A stretch of DNA of 44,325 nucleotides from an uncultured Acetatifactor sp. (lineage in GTDB: Bacteria; Bacillota; Clostridia; Lachnospirales; Lachnospiraceae): assembly GCA_910586775.1 (NCBI GenBank), contig CAJUJN010000018.1, positions 23,784-68,108 of the forward strand, read 5' to 3'. The position numbers were made by a program, and so were the translations under genes. Within the stretch, counting starts at the first letter, position 1; every line of letters begins with the position of its first letter. The notes under the pieces were generated by a model. That model was given only the letters and a program-made list of their open reading frames with translations, did no database searches and was not told the DNA's origin. Of the stretch, positions 26,262-33,193 are shown piece by piece.

Positions 26262-26416
26262 CTCTGAACTCTGTGGCGAAATGCCGGAATGCAAGAATTA
26301 CATACATACGAAGTATCAGATACAGACAGCATACCATATTTCTCTTTCCGTGACAACTGAAATATTAAAACATTTTCCAATATTTAACTTAAAAAGAAAA
26401 CCTGAAATTCTGCAAA

Positions 26417-26445
26417 GGAAAAAGGGGCCGTTACTCCCCTTTTCC
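26417..26445 (-). terminator. terminator hairpin overlapping the end of cinA
   Basis: The minus strand reads GGAAAAGGGG, an 8-nt loop, then CCCCTTTTTCC followed by a T-rich stretch. The 5' arm holds the last cinA codons and the stop codon lies in the loop. This would insulate recA, which has its own SOS promoter, from upstream transcription. Confidence 0.65.
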
Positions 26446-27717
26446 GAACGTCACTTTACTGTAATAAACCAAGATGCACTCCCTCATAAGCGCCAACGCA
26501 GCCGAAACCGCCGACTCTCTTATCTTGTACCGGTTTCCCGAGAAACGGTACTCCCTTACCGTTGTCTTCCCCTTAACATGGCAGGCGATATAGACCAGAC
26601 CCACCGGCCTCCCCTCAGTCCCGCCGTCTGGTCCCGCAATGCCGGTGACGGCCACCGCCACATCGGCCTTGAACATCACCGCGGCACCCTTTGCCATCTC
26701 TTCCGCAGTTTTTTCACTCACGGCACCGTGCTTCTGAAGCGTGCTTTTCTTTACCCCCAGAAGTCTGCGTTTGGCCTTGTTGGCATATGTCACCACTCCC
26801 GTCTTATATACCTCGGAAATACCGGGGACATTGACCAGTCTGGCGGACAGCATGCCTCCGGTACAGGATTCCGCACAAGTGATAGTCAGTTTGTTTGCCA
26901 GTGCCAGGTCTGCCACCGCTTTCTCCAGAGTAGTCTCTTCCTCTGTGGTATAGATATTGTTTCCGAACCGGTTTTTCAACTCCTTCACCATGGGTTTGAT
27001 AAGTTTCATGGCAGTTTTCCTATCCCCAGCATTGGCAGTGACACGGATATGGACTTCCCCTGTCCTGGCATAGGTGGCAATGGTGGGATTGCCCTGACCT
27101 TCTATCAGATCCTTCACCATGGTCTCAGCCCTGCTCTCCCCTATGCCGCATATCTTCACGGTCTGAGAACAGATCACCTGGGATGTCAGCGCCGCCAGAT
27201 AGGGGACTACGCTCTCCTCAAACATGGGCTGCAACTCCCCGGGAGGGCCGGGAAGCAGTATCAGCTTCGCGCTGTCTGTCTCCAAAATAACCCCCGGCGC
27301 CGTGCCGTTATGGTTCATCAGAACAATAGCGCCCTCCGGCAATACCGCCTGTTTCCAGTTATTGTCCGTGGGAACCATCCCTCTCTCCGCAAAAAAAGCC
27401 TCGATAGCCTGCCTGCTGGGCTCATGGAGCTTCAGCTCCTTTCCGCAGACCTTCGCCGCCGTCTCCTTGGTCAGGTCGTCCTCCGTTGGTCCCAGGCCTC
27501 CCGACAAAATCACGATATCGGAACGCTCCATGGCCGTCTTCAGCACTTCGGAAAGCCTCTCTTCATTGTCGCCCACCACTGTCTGAAAATAACAGGAAAG
27601 TCCCAGACCGGCACATTTTTCCGCCAGATAGGCGGCGTTGGTATTCACTATGCTTCCCAACAGGATTTCCGTCCCCACGCATATCAATTCAACTTTCGTA
27701 GAATGTCTTTCTTCCAT
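26431..27717 (-). CDS. cinA: CinA family protein (nicotinamide-nucleotide amidohydrolase / competence-damage inducible)
   Basis: The 428-residue product has both CinA domains: an N-terminal MoaB/MogA-like domain (VELICVGTEILLGSIVNTN, VILSGGLGPTEDDLTKE, LLPGPPGELQPM) and a C-terminal NMN deamidase domain (TCAESCTGGMLSARLVNVPG, VAVTGIAGPDGGTEGRPVGLVY). It likely recycles NMN or hydrolyses ADP-ribose-type pyrophosphates; a link to competence is historical. The start at 27717 has GAGGGAG upstream; an earlier in-frame ATG at 27741 is less likely. It sits 40 bp after pgsA, and the pgsA-cinA-recA order is widely conserved. Confidence 0.93.
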   Translation of the reverse strand: MEERHSTKVELICVGTEILLGSIVNTNAAYLAEKCAGLGLSCYFQTVVGDNEERLSEVLKTAMERSDIVILSGGLGPTEDDLTKETAAKVCGKELKLHEPSRQAIEAFFAERGMVPTDNNWKQAVLPEGAIVLMNHNGTAPGVILETDSAKLILLPGPPGELQPMFEESVVPYLAALTSQVICSQTVKICGIGESRAETMVKDLIEGQGNPTIATYARTGEVHIRVTANAGDRKTAMKLIKPMVKELKNRFGNNIYTTEEETTLEKAVADLALANKLTITCAESCTGGMLSARLVNVPGISEVYKTGVVTYANKAKRRLLGVKKSTLQKHGAVSEKTAEEMAKGAAVMFKADVAVAVTGIAGPDGGTEGRPVGLVYIACHVKGKTTVREYRFSGNRYKIRESAVSAALALMRECILVYYSKVTFGKGE

Positions 27718-27757
27718 AATCTCCCTCGTTCCCTGCGGCAAACCCGCCCTGTCTTCC

Positions 27758-28333
27758 CTACTTCTGCTCCCGCATTACATTCTTATTTTTCAACAGATAA
27801 TCGATCAGAGAAACAATCGTCAATACCACTGCAATCCACATGATTACGTCCGTCGCTGTCTGCAGCACGGAAATATTCGCAATCATCAGGCATACCATCA
27901 CCATCTGGAACACAGTCTTAAATTTCCCCCAGTAGCTTGCCGCTATAACTACATTATTGTCTGATGCCACCAACCGAAATCCGCTGATGATAAACTCCCT
28001 GCTGATAATTACGATCACAATCCAGGCCGGAATCCGGCTCAACTCCACCAACGCAATCATTGCGGTACTGACAAGCAGCTTATCCGCAAGGGGATCCATA
28101 AACTTGCCGAAATTGGTCACCAGATTATATTTTCTGGCAATTTTGCCGTCGATCAGATCCGTCAGGCTGGCAATGATAAAAATCGCCAATGCAATGTAAT
28201 CCACCAGCCTCTCTGTCCCTTCTGACAGCGCCCCAAACCATCCCCCATGTCCGCCCAAAAGCAGAAGAACAAAAGGCACGATCAGAATCATACGGAATAT
28301 CGTCAGCTTATTGGGTAAATTCATCTTTTTCAT
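27758..28333 (-). CDS. pgsA: CDP-diacylglycerol--glycerol-3-phosphate 3-phosphatidyltransferase
   Basis: PgsA makes phosphatidylglycerol-phosphate at the membrane, the committed step to phosphatidylglycerol and cardiolipin. The 191-residue protein carries the complete CDP-alcohol phosphotransferase motif D59-x2-D62-G63-x2-A66-R67-x8-G76-x3-D80-x3-D84 (DLIDGKIARKYN...GKFMDPLAD) and about five or six membrane helices. GGGAGGA precedes the ATG, which overlaps the rimO stop by 4 nt (ATGA), so the two are translationally coupled. Confidence 0.95.
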   Translation of the reverse strand: MKKMNLPNKLTIFRMILIVPFVLLLLGGHGGWFGALSEGTERLVDYIALAIFIIASLTDLIDGKIARKYNLVTNFGKFMDPLADKLLVSTAMIALVELSRIPAWIVIVIISREFIISGFRLVASDNNVVIAASYWGKFKTVFQMVMVCLMIANISVLQTATDVIMWIAVVLTIVSLIDYLLKNKNVMREQK

Positions 28334-29673
28334 GAAAAATCCTCCCCGTTCTCTATCATTTCACCAATCAGGTCATATTCATTGGAATCCGTTACAAGCA
28401 CCTTCACAAAGTCTCCGCTGTTCAGAAATGCACTTGTATTTACGAACAGATAGCCGTCCACATCCGGCGCATCCCGGTAAGTCCTGGCTACATAGACATC
28501 CTCATCCGCCACCTTACCTTCAATCATGGCGGTAAGAGTTTGTCCCACTATGTCCTCTGCCTTCTCAAAGACTACCGCCTGCTGCAGTTCCATCAGCTCG
28601 TCCCGCCGGCTTTCTTTCACAGACTCCTCCACCTGCTCCGTATATGCCGCAGCCGGCGTATCTTCCTCTCGGGAATAAGGAAATACCCCCAGCCTGTCAA
28701 ATTCCATCTCGTTGACAAAGCGGTATAGTTCCTCGAAATCTTCCTGTGTCTCCCCCGGAAAACCGCTGATCAGCGTGGTCCGCAGGCAGATATCCGGAAT
28801 CCGCTCTCTAAGCCTCTCAACGGTACTCCGCAGCTGCGCCTGGGTGGCGCGCCTGCCCATACGCTTCAGCACGCCGTCTGAGGCATGCTGAATGGGAATA
28901 TCCAGATAGTGACAAATTTTTGGCTCTTCCGCTATCGTCTCAATCAGCTCTTCCGTGATTTCTTCCGGATAACAGTACAAAATCCTGACCCACCTGATAT
29001 CCGGAATGCCCGCAAGCCGTTTCAGAAGCTCTGGCAGAGTCTTTTTTCCGTATAAATCGGCACCGTACAGAGTGGTTTCCTGCGCCACGAGAATCAACTC
29101 CCTGACTCCGCCTTCCGCAAGCTTCCGAGCCTGGGCTTCCAGTTCTTCCATCGGTATGCTTCTGTAATCTCCCCTCACTTTCGGAATGATACAGTAGGTA
29201 CAATGCTTGCTGCACCCTTCCGCAATCTTCAGATAGGCATAATGCCCTCCGGTGGTCACTATCCTGTCTCTGTACACTGCCGGTGCCGCATTCAAATCCC
29301 GGTAATGGTCTCCTCCGCTGCCTGCCAGGGCCTCCTCCACCGCCTCCGCGATCTCTCCCACCGCCATGGTTCCCACCAACGCGTCCACCTCGGGAATCTC
29401 TTCCCGGATTTCCTTCCGGTACCGTTGGGCCAGACAGCCGGCAGCTATCAGTACTTTCAGCCTTCCCGCCTTCTTCAGTTCCGCCATCTCCAGCAATGTC
29501 TGAATGCTCTCCTCTTTTGCGTCACCAATAAAACAGCAGGTATTGACCACCATAATATCCGCCGTTTCCTCGTCATCCGTAAAGGTATACCCCTTCTCCC
29601 GCAAAAGCCCCAGCATCATTTCCGTATCCACCAGGTTCTTGTCACACCCCAGAGACACAAACATAATATTCAT
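28330..29673 (-). CDS. rimO: ribosomal protein uS12 (S12) methylthiotransferase
   Basis: RimO is a radical SAM methylthiotransferase that modifies an aspartate of ribosomal protein S12. The 447-residue product has the MTTase domain with auxiliary-cluster cysteines C10, C46 and C80, the radical SAM motif CSKHCTYC (C154, C158, C161) and a C-terminal TRAM domain. The SLGCDKNLVDTE start and the domain lengths match RimO and not MiaB. The ATG has only a distant purine-rich site (GGGGAGG, about 15 nt away), part of which is at the foot of a perfect hairpin (29696-29728). Its stop overlaps the pgsA start. Confidence 0.94.
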   Translation of the reverse strand: MNIMFVSLGCDKNLVDTEMMLGLLREKGYTFTDDEETADIMVVNTCCFIGDAKEESIQTLLEMAELKKAGRLKVLIAAGCLAQRYRKEIREEIPEVDALVGTMAVGEIAEAVEEALAGSGGDHYRDLNAAPAVYRDRIVTTGGHYAYLKIAEGCSKHCTYCIIPKVRGDYRSIPMEELEAQARKLAEGGVRELILVAQETTLYGADLYGKKTLPELLKRLAGIPDIRWVRILYCYPEEITEELIETIAEEPKICHYLDIPIQHASDGVLKRMGRRATQAQLRSTVERLRERIPDICLRTTLISGFPGETQEDFEELYRFVNEMEFDRLGVFPYSREEDTPAAAYTEQVEESVKESRRDELMELQQAVVFEKAEDIVGQTLTAMIEGKVADEDVYVARTYRDAPDVDGYLFVNTSAFLNSGDFVKVLVTDSNEYDLIGEMIENGEDFS

Positions 29674-29695
29674 AATAAAGTATCATTTCCTCCCC

Positions 29696-29728
29696 GAAGG
29701 CTTCGCCTCGGAACCTGGCGAAGCCTTC
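29696..29728. repeat. 12-bp perfect hairpin just upstream of rimO
   Basis: GAAGGCTTCGCC (29696-29707) and its complement (29717-29728) flank 9 nt. On the transcript it ends directly before GGGGAGG, the likely ribosome site of rimO. There is no U run, so it is not a standard terminator; it may stabilise or gate the rimO message. Confidence 0.6.
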
Positions 29729-29845
29729 TGTGCCTGTGCGCATATCCGCCACTTTCTGTATCATATAAACGGCAGTACATTCCTGCATGTCATTTTATAC
29801 TGCATGACGATGAACTTTGCAGTAAGCTGCAATGAAAGACCGGCA

Positions 29846-29927
29846 GATATTTTCGCTTTTCCGTATACATTCCAGGTATGCGAAAATAGCTGGCATCTCA
29901 CCAGCTACCTCTTTACCGGAAAATATC
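29846..29927 (-). promoter_or_regulatory. mutually exclusive pairing segments in the rpoZ-rimO gap
   Basis: In transcript order the minus strand holds GATATTTTC (29927-29919), a 7-bp hairpin TAGCTGG/CCAGCTA (29907-29887), TATTTTCGC (29888-29880) and GCGAAAATATC (29856-29846). The last segment can pair perfectly over 9 bp with either of the first two, but not both. This is the layout of a switching leader. The whole 296-bp gap (29674-29969) shows no convincing gene. Confidence 0.35.
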
Positions 29928-29969
29928 CTGAAACTGCCGCAGGGCATATTTCCTGCTTCCGTTCCTGCC

Positions 29970-30200
29970 TCACTCACTGCCCAGTATCTTAATCTTGCCC
30001 TGGTTCAACTCCTCCACCGCCACGGACAGAGGCTTCTTATCCCTGCTGTCTATCATGGCGTCATCACCGCCGATCAGCTGCCTTGCCCTTCTGGAAGTAG
30101 CCATAACGATGGAATAGCGGCTGTTTACAATCGGCGCTTCCCCCTGCTCTACTTCACTGTTCACTACCTTCATCAAATCTGAATAAGATGGATGTAACAT
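29970..30200 (-). CDS. rpoZ: DNA-directed RNA polymerase subunit omega
   Basis: The 76-residue product starts MLHPSYSDLM and contains NSRYSIVMATSRRARQLI, the omega helix that clamps the beta' subunit, followed by KKPLSVAVEELNQGKIKIL. Omega helps RNA polymerase assembly. The ATG shares one base with the gmk stop codon (TAATG), so translation is coupled. The gmk-rpoZ order is standard for Firmicutes. Confidence 0.94.
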   Translation of the reverse strand: MLHPSYSDLMKVVNSEVEQGEAPIVNSRYSIVMATSRRARQLIGGDDAMIDSRDKKPLSVAVEELNQGKIKILGSE

Positions 30201-30838
30201 TAATCCTGCACTCCTTTCGCGAAACGATTCAGTTCCTCTCTGATCTCTCCGATCAGTTCCTTTCTTCTCACCGGAGCCCTGCGGGCAGCGTCCACCAGCA
30301 TGTGAATCTCCTCCGCGCATTCCTCCAGAATGTCATTCACAACTATATAATCATAGGCTTCCACGCCTTCTGATTCCTCTGCTGCGCGCGCCAGGCGCTT
30401 CGCAATCACTTCCGCACTCTCCGTTTTCCTTTCTGTCAGCCTGCGCTCCAGTTCCGCCGCACTGGGAGGCGTCACAAACAAAAGCAGGCTTTCCGGAAAC
30501 TTTTCCTTGATCTCCAGCGCACCCTGTATCTCAATCTCCAGGATCACATTCCGCCCTGCCGACAACTGCTCCTCCACCCAGACTTTCGGCGTGCCGTAAT
30601 AATTTCCGCAATACCCGGCATATTCCAACAGACCTCCCCGGGCAATGGTCTCCTCAAAATGTGCCCTGTCCGTAAAAAAGTACTCCACACCGTCCCGCTC
30701 TCCGGCTCTTGGCTCCCGGGTAGTCATGGAAACCGACAGCGCATACTCATCATATCTGCGCAGAAGCTCCCTTACCAGTGTACCCTTTCCAGCGCCCGAA
30801 AAACCGGAAATCACGATCAGAATTCCCTTTTTTTCCAT
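30200..30838 (-). CDS. gmk: guanylate kinase
   Basis: Gmk converts GMP or dGMP to the diphosphate with ATP. The 212-residue product has the P-loop GFSGAGKGT at 12-20, the GMP-binding stretch SVSMTTREPRAGERDGVEYFF, the EIEIQGALEIKEKFP motif and the lid region LAELERRLTERKTE-like SAAELERRLTERKTESAEVIAKRL. GGAGG lies upstream of the ATG, overlapping the end of remA; one base separates the two frames. Part of the yicC-remA-gmk-rpoZ operon. Confidence 0.96.
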   Translation of the reverse strand: MEKKGILIVISGFSGAGKGTLVRELLRRYDEYALSVSMTTREPRAGERDGVEYFFTDRAHFEETIARGGLLEYAGYCGNYYGTPKVWVEEQLSAGRNVILEIEIQGALEIKEKFPESLLLFVTPPSAAELERRLTERKTESAEVIAKRLARAAEESEGVEAYDYIVVNDILEECAEEIHMLVDAARRAPVRRKELIGEIREELNRFAKGVQD

Positions 30839-30839
30839 A

Positions 30840-31094
30840 CTATTTTTCCTCCGAAAGCTCTGTGCCGTCCTGCACCCGCCCCGCCACTGTTTCGGGCAGA
30901 AGCGCCGACAGCACCACCTGGCTGCCGTCCATGATCAGCACCGACTTCGTCTTGCGCCCCTGGGTGGCATCGATGGCAAGACCCTTCTCCTTTGCCCCCT
31001 GTACCAGCCGTTTGATGGGCGCAGACTCGGGACTGACAATGGCGATTATCTTCTCCGTATTCACAATGTTCCCGAAACCAATATGGATCAGCAT
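30840..31094 (-). CDS. remA: RemA/DUF370 family regulatory protein
   Basis: The 84-residue product matches the DUF370/RemA family: MLIHIGFGNIVNTEKIIAIVSPESAPIKRL followed by GLAIDATQGRKTKSVLIMDGSQVVLSALLPETVAGR. In B. subtilis RemA is a DNA-binding activator of biofilm matrix and osmolyte genes. The conserved place between yicC and gmk supports the call. Its Shine-Dalgarno AGGAG overlaps the yicC stop codon, and the gap is 13 bp. Confidence 0.92.
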   Translation of the reverse strand: MLIHIGFGNIVNTEKIIAIVSPESAPIKRLVQGAKEKGLAIDATQGRKTKSVLIMDGSQVVLSALLPETVAGRVQDGTELSEEK

Positions 31095-31107
31095 ACTGTC
31101 CAGGCTC

Positions 31108-31986
31108 CTATTCTATATTCTGTATCTGCTCACGAACCTTCTCGATCTCTGTCTTCAGTTCTATGGCATAGTTGGATGTCTCCAGATCGTTGGCCTTGGA
31201 CAGAATCGTATTGGCCTCCCGATTCATCTCCTGAGCGATGAAATCAAGCTTCCTGCCAATGGCACCGCCCGCCAGAAGAGTGCTCTTCGTGGTCTCGATA
31301 TGGCTGCGCAGCCTTACGATCTCCTCGTCCACACACACCTTATCCGCAAAAATGGTAACCTCCGTCACCAACCGGGCCTCATCCACATGGGCGTCGGCCA
31401 GAAGCTCCTTCACACGCTCCTCCAGCTTCCTGCGGTATTCTGCCACGATCATGGGGGAACGCTCCGAGATAAAGTCTACCATCCGATTCATGCCGTCCAG
31501 CTTCCCGATCAGGTCATTCCGCAGATGCTCCCCTTCCACCACACGGGTATCCACAAACAGTTCGGCAGCCCCGGACACCGCCCGCTGCAGTTCTTTCCAC
31601 AGTTCCTCCTCGTCCACACCTGTCTCTTCCATCGTAAATACTTCCGGAAACCTGGACAGCATGGACACCCGGATATCATCCTCCAGTTCGAACTCTTCTG
31701 CCATCCTTCGCAGGTAGGTCAGGTACTCTGCCGCAATCTCTCTGTTATAATGTACGGTGGAATTCTTCTCCGAGAAATCTTCGTAGGATACGAACACATC
31801 GACCTTTCCGCGCGAAATGTACTGCTTCAGCTCACTGCGGATAGCCGACTCAAAAAAATTCAGAGCCTTTGGCATTTTGATGTTCACATCAAGATAGCGG
31901 TGGTTGACGGACTTTATCTCCACCGTGAATTTTCTGCTGTTTTCGGCGATTTCGCATCTGCCGAAACCGGTCATGCTCTTAATCAT
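31108..31986 (-). CDS. yicC: YicC/YloC family endoribonuclease
   Basis: The 292-residue product begins MIKSMTGFGRCE and ends with GRKLDFIAQEMNREANTILSKAND and an EKVREQIQNIE helix, the two blocks that define the YicC family, shown in other bacteria to be an endoribonuclease linked to small-RNA and mRNA turnover. CAGGAG lies 5 nt before the ATG at 31986; a frame from 32037 would extend into the structured leader and is rejected. First gene of yicC-remA-gmk-rpoZ. Its leader of about 140 nt contains the structured element at 32015-32117. Confidence 0.93.
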   Translation of the reverse strand: MIKSMTGFGRCEIAENSRKFTVEIKSVNHRYLDVNIKMPKALNFFESAIRSELKQYISRGKVDVFVSYEDFSEKNSTVHYNREIAAEYLTYLRRMAEEFELEDDIRVSMLSRFPEVFTMEETGVDEEELWKELQRAVSGAAELFVDTRVVEGEHLRNDLIGKLDGMNRMVDFISERSPMIVAEYRRKLEERVKELLADAHVDEARLVTEVTIFADKVCVDEEIVRLRSHIETTKSTLLAGGAIGRKLDFIAQEMNREANTILSKANDLETSNYAIELKTEIEKVREQIQNIE

Positions 31987-32014
31987 AAATGCTCCTGTCC
32001 GGGCAATGAACCCC

Positions 32015-32117
32015 ATATACTCGTGAGCGCATTCCATTGCTGCTTTTAGTCTTACATGGTACAGACGCTCACTCGCTGTACGTTTACGTTTGCAAATGTT
32101 TTCAAACGTGAGTATAT
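32015..32117 (-). ncRNA. structured element, copy A, in the yicC 5' leader
   Basis: In transcript order the ends ATATACTC (32117-32110) and GAGTATAT (32022-32015) pair over 8 bp. Inside are a 7-bp hairpin ACGTTTG/CAAACGT (32109-32103 with 32092-32086) with loop AAAACATTTG and a 6-bp hairpin GTACAG/CTGTAC (32081-32076 with 32064-32059). Copy B at 26142-26261 keeps the ends, this loop and the 3' block AATGCGCTCACGAG, while the hairpin stem differs yet still pairs. It lies wholly between the yicC promoter and start codon, so it will be transcribed. Confidence 0.6.
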
Positions 32118-32134
32118 ATTGGATACTTCACTTC

Positions 32135-32163
32135 ATTATAAAGTATGTTTTGAAAAGCGTCAA
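32135..32163 (-). promoter_or_regulatory. sigma-A promoter of the yicC operon
   Basis: Minus strand: TTGACG (32163-32158), 17 bp, perfect TATAAT (32140-32135). It starts the transcript some 10 nt before structured element A. Confidence 0.82.
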
Positions 32164-32230
32164 GGGTATGCGCGGACTTTCGTGTCATAAAATTTGATAA
32201 TTTTTTTCACAAAAAATTCGATTTTGTTTT

Positions 32231-32257
32231 CAAAGAATCTATTGAAATAGCCGATAA
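32231..32257 (+). promoter_or_regulatory. sigma-D (FliA/sigma-28) promoter of the flagellin gene
   Basis: CAAA (32231-32234), a 15-bp spacer and a perfect GCCGATAA (32250-32257) match the motility sigma factor consensus TAAA-N15-GCCGATAA. The start codon is about 75 bp downstream. It points to co-regulation with a flagellar regulon elsewhere on the chromosome. Confidence 0.85.
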
Positions 32258-32333
32258 TAAATAATATAATAAAAATGTAAACCGTTCTCCCCCGGCGGGT
32301 AGATATACGGAGGTGAAATCAGGAGGTGAAATT

Positions 32334-33095
32334 ATGAATACAATATCTGCGGGCAACAGTATTTTTAATACCTATTCCCATATTTCCAGCGGCAAACGGA
32401 TCAACACCGCAGCAGACGATGCGGCAGGTCTTGCCATTGGACAGAAAATGCAGAAAGAAGAAACCGGCTTACGCGTTGGAGGCCAGAATGCCCAGGAAGG
32501 CATCGGCGCTTTAAACGTAGCTGACGGCGCTTTGGGCGGCGTGATGGATTATTTACAGCGGATTCGCGATCTGGCCCTGCGTTCCATGAACGGCATTTCA
32601 TCGTCTTCAGACAAGGCATACTATCAGAGTGAGATCAACCAGTTAAAGGAAGGCATCCAGTCCCTGTCCAAGACCACTTCTCTGAATGAGCAGAAGCTCC
32701 TGGACGGAAGCATGGCCGATATGCATCTGGCCACCAATCCTGACGGAAGCGGCATGCGGATAGGCATGGCCAATTCCACGCTGGAAGCACTGGGTATTGC
32801 CGATTTCGATGTGACAAAGGGAGACTTCAGCCTGGATGCCATTGACAATGCAATGAATATTGTTTCCAGGCAGAGAGGAAACCTGGGCGCTTCCACCAAT
32901 CGTCTGGAGCATACCTATAACAATAATACGGCCATGAGCCTGGAACAGCTCAGTTCCAGAAGCCGTATCGAAGATCTGGATATGCCAAAAGCGATTTCCG
33001 AGAAGCAGAAAGAAGACCTGCTCAGCGAGTACAGAACCCTGATGCTGAAGAAGCAGATGAATCAGGATTCCATGGTAGTGAAGCTGTTCCAATAG
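32334..33095 (+). CDS. orphan flagellin-like protein with shortened N-terminus
   Basis: The 253-residue product has the conserved flagellin D1 region (SSGKRINTAADDAAGLAIGQKM at about 18-39 and NVADGALGGVMDYLQRIRDLALRS) and a C-terminal D1/D0 end (SRIEDLDMPKAISEKQK...MLKKQMNQDSMVVKLF). SSG normally lies near residue 33-35, so about 15 residues of the N-terminal D0 helix are missing. There is no variable central domain. Starts after AGGAGGTGAAATT; the same 12-13 nt are duplicated just upstream. No other motility gene is in the window. It could be a minor filament subunit or a protein exported for another role. Confidence 0.85.
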   Translation: MNTISAGNSIFNTYSHISSGKRINTAADDAAGLAIGQKMQKEETGLRVGGQNAQEGIGALNVADGALGGVMDYLQRIRDLALRSMNGISSSSDKAYYQSEINQLKEGIQSLSKTTSLNEQKLLDGSMADMHLATNPDGSGMRIGMANSTLEALGIADFDVTKGDFSLDAIDNAMNIVSRQRGNLGASTNRLEHTYNNNTAMSLEQLSSRSRIEDLDMPKAISEKQKEDLLSEYRTLMLKKQMNQDSMVVKLFQ

Positions 33096-33135
33096 GCTTT
33101 CCATGTTCTCTGGCAGATTTCTGACAGGATAAGGA

Positions 33136-33180
33136 ATTGCCGCACAGTTGCTTCAAAGGCGTCTGTGCGGCAATTTTGTC
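33136..33180 (+). terminator. intrinsic terminator of the flagellin gene
   Basis: A perfect 12-bp stem (33136-33147 with 33163-33174) with a 15-nt loop is followed by TTTGTCTTC. It lies 40 bp past the flagellin stop, between convergent genes. Confidence 0.85.
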
Positions 33181-33193
33181 TTCTTTCACAGAT

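Noticed and set aside
26122..26337. 71-codon minus-strand frame in the cinA-recA gap
   Set aside because: It runs through structured element B, has no ribosome site and no family resemblance.
29795..29977. 60-codon frame overlapping the end of rpoZ
   Set aside because: It needs a GTG start without a ribosome site, has no recognisable pattern, and its sequence is explained by the inverted repeats of the gap.
32037..32109. Pseudoknot in element A between GTGAGCG in the second hairpin loop and CGCTCAC near the 3' end
   Set aside because: Perfect 7-bp match in copy A, but copy B has no counterpart, so it is not supported as a conserved feature.
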